Positions 28,576 through 38,000 of a stretch of 64,000 nt of DNA are shown here, in pieces (within the stretch, counting starts at the first letter, position 1; every line of letters starts with the position of its first letter). Source of the stretch: Symsagittifera roscoffensis (lineage: Eukaryota > Xenacoelomorpha > Acoela > Convolutidae); the NCBI RefSeq assembly GCF_963678635.1, contig NC_087071.1:16305613-16369612 (forward strand). The letters run 5' to 3'. The position numbers and the translations under genes were made by a program. The notes below the pieces were generated by a model that did no database searches, was not told the DNA's origin, and saw only the letters and a list, made by a program, of their open reading frames with translations.

Positions 28576-29440
28576 AAGTGTCTGGGTGGTGGGACTTCTT
28601 CCCTCTTCGTTATGGGGACTTCTTGATTCGCCGTACCTTGTACCACCACTCAAGCTCTAGTAAAATTTTCCCAAAATCCTCTCTTAAAAACCAAATGCTG
28701 ACCCCCCTTTTTCTTATTTCTCTTTTTGGCTACCTCTATTTCAATGTTCCAAGTAACTTGAGACCAAAACCTGTGCGCAGGTATCTTGTGATCACCTGTT
28801 CGTACAAAATTTTAACACAAATCCTCACCAAAATGCAACAAAAATCTAAGCAAGAAAAAGTAATAAAAACAGAAAGATGAGCCCTCCTAAAATTCAAAGG
28901 TGACAAATGTCTACCTTCTATCGAAAAAAAATGTCTTGTACCTAATTGCCACGCGTTTCCTTCCCCCCTGCTAGCGATCTTATGGGGTATTACAAAAACT
29001 GTCTATGTCCCTTCCCCCCTACCAATCCGACCAGGGTACCTTCCTTAACTCGAGTTCAAATTTCGATATCCACCTAATATTACCAACGCGTGTTAATTTC
29101 TAATGTAACTAAGTCAACGATGTCGACTAATTAGTTACTCTAATTTCCCCCTTTTTACAATTTACAACCGCCAACCTCTAACTTAACCAGCCCCCCTTCT
29201 AACCTCCCCCCTTTTTAGCCCCCCTTCTTAAGCCTAAAATTACCTTAAGCGCCGGGTGCTAAACCTCTCAAGAGAAAACCGTAGACCTGTCTCCAGGCCT
29301 GCTCAAGTAAAAACGTTCCTCAAAACCGGGGGATGTCGCTTATCCTATTTTACACTTATCTCCTATAATGTAATGTGGATTTTAACGATACCCGTTCTGC
29401 CCAACTTGAGAACTCGAGAATTGCCAAATCCTTCTTGGCC

Positions 29441-29640
29441 GCTTTCCCACTCGACTGGTCACCTGTTCCAGTCCAGTCTCCTATTGGTTCAGCTCAAGTG
29501 TCCCTGAACCACTTTCCCACTCGGCTGGTCACCTCTTCCAGTCAAGTCTCCTATTGGTTCAGCTCAAGTGTCCCTGAACCACTTTCCCACTCGGCTGGTC
29601 ACCTCTTCCAGTCAAGTCTCCTATTGGTCCAGCTAAGTTC
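29441..29640. repeat. 70-bp tandem repeat, about 2.9 copies
   Basis: Copies begin near 29441, 29511 and 29581 with ctttcccactcg and run through cctattggttcagctcaagtg. The second and third copies are almost identical; the first differs at several sites. Located in the leader of the giant retroelement. Confidence 0.9.
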
Positions 29641-30087
29641 CAAGCTATCTGAAAACCCTTGACAACGCCCCACTTCGGGCACCTTATTCAGTTTACTGGT
29701 TTAAATTGCTAGGTTGATCGAAACGATCGAACTTGTAAAACAGTATGGGTATACTATTTAATTAATATAAAGGTTTGATCCAACTAATCTGGTGTCAAAG
29801 TCACTGTCTTTTTTCGTTTTATGGTTTTTGTTCCTTTTTCTATTCTTTTTTGGTTTTTGTTTTGCTTTTTGTCTTTTTGCTCGTGTTTTTGTCCCCCTAG
29901 TTGCCCCCCTTTACTCGGTTAGCTAAGCCTCGTTCGGAGAGCGTACCAGGAAATTTTCTCGAGTTTTCTTAAAAAGCTATCACGGTACAACCGGAAGGTT
30001 TGCACGTTCCTGTCGAACCGTACCGCCGGTACTCTAGAATGGGCATTCAGCCCGAAGCTGTCTCAAGTGGGTTCGACTCCGTAGTCT

Positions 30088-31030
30088 TGATGTCGTAAAC
30101 ACCCAGGAGCGCCATAAAAACACTATGTAACATTCGTCTACTGCAGTCACACATGAGGTTTAAGAAAAATAGGCCCTATAACCACTGGCTCAAGGGTCAG
30201 GGACATCATCTCTTGTGTTTTTCTACCTCAAGAACGGTCGGAGCCAGTTCGGTTCGTTTGTGACATGAGACTACGACCCGTTACTGCTTAAAGGCTACTA
30301 CTAAAATATCCCCCCACTCTAGAATTAGAAACGTCCCCATACTTAGGTCTCTAGATACCCAAAATACATGAACGCCGTTAAAAACCGGGTTGGAACAATC
30401 CGTTAAGTTACTTTTTATTAGACAGTGGGACTTTGATCCATTTCAGATGGATCAACCTATAACTCGCCTTACCTCAACATAACAATTATAAAACACACTC
30501 TAAGAATTTAAATTAAGTACTCACATTGTAGCACGCTCAAGAACCAGGAAGTAAATAAGTCGGTAAGCAACTCAAGAATTAATAAAGTAACTAAAATGAG
30601 TTTAATGTTAGTCAGTTTTAATAATAAGAACAAGTTTTTTCTCTAGACTGTAAGTTCTCGTGAACCATTGGGACACTCTAGCTGTCCACCTTTCCACCGA
30701 AGGTTCACTCTGGTCCAGTTAATAATAGTACTCCAATCACAACAATCCAGTTCGTGGGAATGCTCTCGTCTCTGTTTTAGATGGGACAGCTCTACTCTTG
30801 TTCTATTGTGACAGAAATTGCGAATAGCAATTTCCCACCGTTTTATTTAGCAACTTTCCCGCGATTGTTACTCGATTGTTCTGACTTCTCTTGATCTGAT
30901 TTTCAGTTATCGCGAGAAAATCGTGCATGACAGGTTCCATTCGAAATTTTGAAAAACTAAATTTCACTCCAAAATCAAGTGTTTTTTTCTTCTCTCAAGG
31001 TCAAACTTCCGAATATGACCGACTGGCACA
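30088..31030 (-). repeat. 5' LTR of giant retroelement
   Basis: The right boundary (31030, plus-strand end ggcaca) is fixed by loss of similarity to the 3' LTR. The left boundary is an estimate: tgatgtcgtaaacaccc at 30088 resembles the start of the diverged LTR at 31061 (tgatgctaaa...aacaccc), and the following block agcgccataaaaaca is shared by both. This gives an LTR of about 940 bp with TG...CA ends. It carries AATAAA on the minus strand at 30842-30847. Confidence 0.8.
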
Positions 31031-31060
31031 CGGAGTGCTCATTAACGAATATGCCGGTCA

Positions 31061-31918
31061 TGATGCTAAAAAAGAATAACACCCATGAGCGCCATAAAAA
31101 CATCTATGTAACATTCGCCCGGAAGATACATATCGACGGAAAATAAAGCTAGGTCCTAAGACGACTGGCCAACGTCTAAACAGAGCTTAACATGCTTTTA
31201 ACCGTCTCTACCAAGCCAGTTCTTTTGGTGGTCTTTCTAACATCGGGTCGACAAAAATGCTACTGTTCTCCGGCTTCAACCAGAACGCTCAATTTAACTA
31301 AAATATATGCAGAAGTAGTGAGCTCATGGCTGGGTCTCAGTATCCCCAGACCACGAGGTCACTCTTAAAAACAGGGCTACTACTACTTATTGAATTATTT
31401 TGTTCAGTAGATAAAAATCATCATCTCCATCGAAGATGGATCAACCCTTTCCCCCAACTCCTAGCTTCTCATCCTAAAAAAATTAATTCAGATGTTAATT
31501 AAATTCAACTCAGGACGAGCCTGTGGATCAACTCAGGACATTCCAGGAAGCTAAAAGTTATTAAAATGGAGTTATTTTCCTCCTTGAGACCCTACCAGAT
31601 TCTGGGGTCCGTTGACTAAGAGCAGTCTTATCGTCCTTCCGGAAGGCTGGTAAAATCGTCCCAATTCCCCCTCCTAATTCTCGGGAAGTCTTCGGTAACA
31701 ATTGTACAGCTACTAAAGTAATCTCAGTCGTCAATACCGCTATGTCTTCACGAAAGTCTGTCCGTTTTGTTCTATTCGCGACAATTTTCGTTCTGCTTTT
31801 TCTCTCGTTTTCAGTTGTTACAATAAAATTTCGATGTTTCCATGCATTTTGACGCCATTCTGGTCTAATGTTACACATGGTAGCCAATGTTACTTCACTA
31901 GTACTTATCATTTTGCCC
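31061..31918 (-). repeat. Diverged LTR of a related family, probably a solo LTR
   Basis: Shares with the 5' LTR of the giant element the opening block (aacaccc.gagcgccataaaaac..ctatgtaacattcg), an internal gatggatcaacc motif and a late gttttcagttgt/gattttcagttat block in the same order and similar spacing, but little else. No second copy and no coding region accompany it. The right limit is approximate. It lies about 100 bp before the first coding exon of NF1, in opposite orientation, and lacks the ctcaag motif so common in the giant element. Confidence 0.5.
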
Positions 31919-31995
31919 AGTTTCAAAAAAAAGATACGAGGCGATTTTGATGGCAGGTTGGATCAATTTTGTGAAGTTTTAGATTTCATGTGAGT

Positions 31996-32010
31996 TAATT
32001 ACACTTGCAG
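31996..32010 (+). promoter_or_regulatory. 3' splice acceptor just before the NF1 start codon
   Basis: The sequence taattacacttgcag ends four bases before the ATG at 32015. It can be the acceptor of an intron in the 5' UTR or a trans-splice (spliced-leader) acceptor; the sequence alone does not decide. No TATA box or clear promoter was seen between it and the LTR. Confidence 0.55.
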
Positions 32011-32014
32011 AAAA

Positions 32015-32068
32015 ATGCAAAAGCCCACTGAATGGGTGAACTCCTTACTTCAACGCTTTGATGAACAG
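32015..32068 (+). CDS. NF1: NF1 exon 1 (start codon)
   Basis: Eighteen codons from ATG to the donor GTATGT, phase 0; reads MQKPTEWV..LLQRFDEQ. The intron after RFDEQ matches, in place and phase, the end of coding exon 1 as I recall it from vertebrate NF1. Confidence 0.9.
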
Positions 32069-35000
32069 GTATGTTTTAATTTATTTTTCCTGGCCACAGA
32101 AAGTACCTATGATGACCCACCTATGATTTAAATATTGTTACTGTTAATTTCCTCAAAAATAACTGAAGAGCTCCTCAGATCTTTCCAGGCAGCCCATTGT
32201 TCTTTGAACGCTCTGAGCTTCACGTTGAGTTGCATAATATTGTCCTGTTACTTGTTCCAAACAGGGTTTAATTTCAGCTCCCAATACACGCAGGGTTGCT
32301 GACCTCTCATGCAAGGGCAAATTGTGAACAAGTGCGAAGATGTCTCATCAAAGTCAGCAAATACAGGTTTTCCCAGGTGATAAACGGATTGACGAAAATT
32401 CTGAAAATTGCAACCCAGCACTCGATACCTTCTCGGGTTAAAAATGAAGACGAGCCTGTGTTGAAGAATCAAAGCATTCTTATGGTACTGGAAACACTGG
32501 AGTTATGCTTAGAAGCAGTAAGTGGAACTCAATTCAATCTATTATCTCCCATTATAAATAAAATAATATATATATTAAAAATGTCACCATCTTTTTTGTT
32601 TCCTTGCATGCGATACTTTTTCAACTCACATGACATTGTTTAAGCTCTTTCAATGCATTAATTTACACGTTTGAAGGAAAAATTGTGCACGGTCAAGCTT
32701 TATCGTATATTGCAAAGCTTAGGATTTGTTTAATATCATGGACGTACTGAATACTCTAATATAGGTTTTTTCTGGAAAACGTCTTAAAATTTGATCAACC
32801 TCAAGTTTTTTGTCGCGGTTTGACTTTTGTTCTCTGTAATTTAAGTTCACTTCATGTTCTTTGTTGAAAGAAAGGCAAACTACACCATCGCATAGCCAAA
32901 TTGTAAAGTTCACGAAAAACCTGATGGGGTTCTAGTTTTGAGAGTCGAATTGTGATTTCCAAGCGGTATAAAAGTTTTAGCTATTGACCTGTTTTTCTCC
33001 AATTGGGCTAATTTTATGAAAAAATGTCAAAAATAAATTCTTCTTGAAACTCAAAATTATAAAACCATACTTTTTTTAAATTTGAAACTCGAAAATAAGT
33101 TTTTTCAAAAACTTGTCTGTTGTTTTTCTTTTTTTTCTTGCGTTGTTCATGACTCTTTTCCAACTGCCTGTTAGCTATGTTTCTGAATTTCCAGTTTATG
33201 AGTGCTGCGTCAATTAATGCACCAATGTAAGGCTATATCTATGATGCCAGCGTTGGAGAGAAGGAGGGCAGTGTAGGGTAGTGTAAAGGTGGCGTTCTTG
33301 CATATATCTGTCTATAATTTCATTTATCATTCTGTACATTAGTTTAACTGGCGTTTCAATTATAACATTCGTTTATTCATTCGTTGTTTTTTTAAAAATC
33401 TGAGCGCGAATCCTTTAATTCAACATTTTTCGTATATTCGCAGCGCAAACTTTCAAGTTTTTCGTTGCAGTGTTTATCTCACTGAATTTGACTTAACAAC
33501 TTTTTAATGGATTGCTGCCAGGGTTCTAATAGGGATTGCCATTTTGTCCTCCAATCATGAATACATTTTCCAAATCCTGTTAGTACACGACATATGTGGA
33601 TTTTTGTGATTTTTTCAAGTTTTCAAAAAATTTGGATTTACAAAACTTCAAAATTTGAGTTCCCCAACACTAAATATGGGGTCTGTCAGGGTACTCTCAG
33701 AGGTTTCAAGTATTGCCTCCGAATATGACAGCTCAAATCCTTTCAGTTTCCGTGATCTGACGTTTTTCATTGTTTTTTCAAAAAATTTAATTTTAAATAA
33801 TTTCGCATAATATGAAATTCTAAAACCTTCAATTGAGTGCTTTCGGGGTAATCTAAGTGGTGGCAAATCTTGCTTTCAAGTTTGAGTTTAACAATTTTTT
33901 CAGATTTCGGGATAGATTTTCTTGATTTTTCAAAAAAAAAAAGTTTTTAAGAACGTAGTTGAAAAAAAACGCAGAATTTGTGGGTGTGGTTTCAATGATT
34001 TGAAATTCCTGCTTGATGGGATGATATCAGGTTTTTATCAGGGTTGGTACGTCTGGTTTCTAATTATGACTTCTAATTCTTCTTAAGTTTCCGAGATATG
34101 ACGATTATTATTATTATTTTATCGAAATACTTGCAATAAAGAAAAGGCTTCTGAAAATTTGATGTAAAGCTGCTACCAAAATTGCGGATTGGATTCCCAA
34201 GAAGACTGCTCTCAAATCCTTTCAATTTTCGAGATATGAAGTAACTAGAGTTTTTTCAAAATTTTGTCAGGGTTTAAAAATCTGGCCACCATACTGCTCC
34301 GTTTTTTTTTAGTCTCCGAGATGTGACAAATCTGACTTTTCTTTTATTTTCCGAGTCATTAATATTTTTTAAGATTTCTCCAAAATTTAGAATTTTTTAT
34401 GTAATAAAAAAATAAACTTCTCAAAATTTGAATTTCTCGGCTCTATGGCTGCGTGATGTTGGGATACTCCCAGGGTTGCAAATCGTTCAACCTATGAAAA
34501 TTAATTAGCTGTTGGATGCCTACAGTCTATTACGGTTTCACTAACGAACATATTTTATCCGAAGTTGAAAAAAAACTTCGGGTACAACTACAAAAGAAAT
34601 ATTGTATCTTTACTCTTACAATACCTCTCATGTTGGTGTTTTTCAATTAGTCAGCGAATCAACGTGTTTGTCTTAACATTGAAACATATATACGTGTAGC
34701 TGAAGTTGTCATTGATGTTTTTGTGTATAGCAACCCAAAGAGACATCCAGATTGGACGAAACTATGCTTGTGAAGACTCTTCTGCCAGACATCTGCCAAG
34801 TTTTAAACTGGAACCCAGTGGAATCTTCACTTCAAATCCAGATTAAAAGTGCCGCTTCGTCAGTGCTTCTTGTTCTTAGCAAGAATAACTTGAACAACTT
34901 CAATTCAGTCTTCAGAAGAATTTCTGCGAGGTAATTACTGCTTAATACATGAGTTCAGCCGTAATCTTCAATAGGAACCGTACATTCTTCCCCCCCCCCC

Positions 35001-38000
35001 CCCCCCCCCCCCCAAGTGACCTACTGTAGAATGTCCTCCTCAAGTATGTATTAATTTTGAAAATTAGTTCCTCATAAAATATTCATTTCAAACAAGCGCA
35101 CTAAATATACTGCCGGAGAAATTTTTATACTCATTCTCATTAACTATTTTATCATAATAAATTAATCATAATTTGGTATCGATGGATTTTTTTGACTTTT
35201 ATTTTGACCTCGAAGTCAACTTGTGAAAAACCAGGTAATTTACCCCCCCCCCCCCCCCCCTCGAGCCGATTTGGTGGGGGGATTGTACGGTTGATCTTTT
35301 TAAATACATATGAATCGGGTCGCAATTTTGTTATATCGATCCAGATTTATATTCTGGTATCATTTTTTCTCGCTGAGATTGATATGATTGTCGTTTATTC
35401 CTGATATGAGACTACCAATTGTGAGAATTCAACATCAATTGTTCAAGGAAATTCTATTTCTTAATACCGTCTATGTCCCGACAGTGTTTCCTTTTTAACT
35501 GACGAAATAGACTTTTTAAAATCAGAAAGATGCAATCTTGAAGGATGTTCACACATTTCGCCCCTCACACGTTTCGCCCCTCTTAAATTAAGTGGCACAT
35601 TTCGCCCCTAAAATAAACATTAAGAAAGCGGCGTTAATTAAATGTGCAATAAGTTAGGGGCGAAACGTGCGAGGACGAAATGTGTGAATTTATTAGGGGC
35701 CAAATGTGCCACTAGATTTAAGAAGAGCGAAATATGTGTGAGGCGAAACGTGGGACATTCATCTTGAAGAAATTTTGTCCCAAAAAAAATTTAAAAATTG
35801 ATTCATTTTTTGTAACTCTTAATCAAATATGTTAAGGAAGCTATTTTTGGTGAAGATTAGGTAGCAAAATAAATCTAATTTCTGATAACGATTTCAATTG
35901 AATTCGTGTTTATTTTCGGAGGCCTTACTCGAAATAAAATTATTTTAGCCCAACTTAGCTATGATATATTTGCAAAAGCTCTCCTTGTTAATTGAAAACA
36001 ACTGATTTTAATCAGTGTTTTGTACTCGACATACGGCAAATTATACGAAAACCTCTGATACTATATAAGGTTATACGAGAAATCAGATTTTACGATAAGT
36101 TAGATGATTATATATGGCGATAAGTGAGGCAAGGATTTTTTCATTAAATACTGAGAGATTGATTGATATTTGGGGCGGCTCAAGTCTAACATATATTGTT
36201 CTTGATAGCAATCAGAGATTTTTCGGTAAAAAATTGATTGAGCAGCTGAGCAGCAAAGACAGTCTAATAAACCTCGATCGATTGCTGTAATTGAATTAGG
36301 ATTTTGATCTGAGGTTGTACGATTAAACGTTTTTTAAACGAAAGACAAAATATACGGTTACAGGTTTTATGATAGTCAGATCATAAGTTGCACGGTTATT
36401 TCGTTATACTTCAATACGGGGACCGGCCTATTAGCATGTGTGTCGATTAACATGCCTATGTAAGAGCATGTAGTTTGAAGACTCGCTACAGTTCAAGTTT
36501 TGCTTACTCAAATTTGCTATTTTTATCAGCGTGCACTTAAACGGGCGAAAATGAAACTTTTATTTCCCTAACAAATAAGGCAGTTTTCGAAATTAATTGA
36601 AAAATTAGGTTCATTTGCCTTTCGTCTGAATGCACACCCAATCAAAGCAATTAGCGCATGCTAATAGGCACACATGCTAATCGTTACACCACCTTCAATA
36701 CACTGGTTTCAATCATGTTTAACTTGATTTTAGCCTGCAGTCTTTGGCAACCAGCGGAAGTTCGACCGAAGAGAACAACACAGGCTTGGATGATCTGGAG
36801 TTGATCCAGCATATTAACTTGAACCGACAACTGCTTGTCAGGTAGCTAAGCATATCTAAAATTCTGATTAATTACGACAGCAAGTGTTGGTGTAAGCGTA
36901 CAATAGACCCTTTTTAAATAACAGCTTCCACAAGTAGACTGCTCAATTTCACTTAATTTGATAACAAAATATGATGAAAACATGATTTTAAAGAAGACAG
37001 TTTGGTTTGGAGTTAAGTTTTAAATTTTTGAGGTCAAATTTTTTTTTGTATGTGAAATTGGAACATATCGCAATAATGCTTTAAGTTCCCTTAAAAACTA
37101 CTTTGTTTATCAGAAGTGCAAGGTTCAAATTTTCCTGGAAGCCTTTTAATAATGGTGAAATCATAAACCTAAATTCCATACTGGATTATTGCCCTATTCC
37201 GAACAAAAATCCATAAGCACAAATTGCCCAATTTTAGATTCTGATTTTGTCCATTGCTTTCTGTGTTTATCTAATACAATATTGATATGATATAGTAATT
37301 GAGATTAAAATCAGTAGAGCAACCAAATATTTCCATGACAATTTTGCAGACAAATTAACTTTTCCTTGTAATTTTTTGTGTTTTCCCTCGTAATCAATTA
37401 AAGATAATTTATTAGAACCTAACCAGTTGGAAGTAGAATTAAAGTCCTCATTCAACCCGATGATAGATTCATTTGCTTATCCAATGTAATGAAATTCTTT
37501 CATAAAAATAAATGCCCCGCTCTTAATGCAGATCTAAAAGTGTGTAGACTCTAGAATAAAAATGAGCCAAATTTGAACACAAATTCATCAGTATTACTAC
37601 AATTGTGATTGATTTAATATTAGAAACGAACCACTTTTTTAATGCTGAAGTAGATCTCTAGTTAATCACAGACTGTCTGCGATATCTGAGTCTGATATTT
37701 CAGTCATCAAAATCTGAAGGAATGTTGCTCAACTAAAACTGCTCATTTTGGCGTCGGAAAGCAATTTTTCATTCAATTCAGCACGAATTTAAATCTAAAA
37801 TGTTTTCGAAGTAATTGTTCGTTTGACCGATTAAAGTGCCAATATGATCGTAATATTAAAAATTAGCAATAGTGTATAATGAATTAGTTGAGTATTTTTT
37901 ATTTCTAAAATTCATTATGTAGGTTCTAAATTTTTGCTTCATTTTCTAGACTGCTACATGAAGCCACTTTGCACATGCGTTCACTCCGCAAGAGTGTCCA

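Larger units (their letters stand above)
27751..30087 (-). other. Long leader of giant retroelement
   Basis: About 2.3 kb between the 5' LTR and the first ATG of gag. It holds the 13-14 bp minisatellite, the 70-bp triplication and, in element sense, an A-rich stretch at about 29890-29790 (T-rich on the plus strand). The bases next to the LTR include ggttcgactcc at 30070-30080, like a tRNA T-loop, but there is no terminal CCA complement, so the primer-binding site stays undecided. Leaders of this length usually carry packaging and translation signals; none could be assigned. Confidence 0.6.
8328..31030 (-). mobile_element. Giant Ty3/gypsy-type LTR retrotransposon with accessory ORFs
   Basis: Two near-identical direct repeats (8328-9172 and 30185-31030; about six substitutions and one 1-bp indel) bound an internal region in which every substantial ORF is on the minus strand. 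The right copy is therefore the 5' LTR. Internal order in element sense: leader with tandem repeats, gag-pol (27750-18955), about 490 bp of spacer, then accessory ORFs A to G (18462-9602) in the place where retroviruses carry env. At 22.7 kb or more it is far longer than the usual 5-10 kb of this group. LTR similarity implies a recent insertion, so most ORFs are probably little decayed. The left end is cut by the assembly gap. Confidence 0.9.

Noticed and set aside
28213-28626. Open frames in the minisatellite (PRPCPKTLSQD repeats on plus, LGQGLGTRSWD on minus)
   Set aside because: They follow automatically from a 13-bp unit without stops; no start context, no neighbours and no unique sequence, so not called as genes.
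31561-31926. Minus-strand 121-codon open frame upstream of NF1
   Set aside because: Lies inside the diverged LTR; no retroelement domain or other similarity seen.
35192-35404. Plus-strand 70-codon open frame through the C run
   Set aside because: Proline run made by poly-C; intronic.
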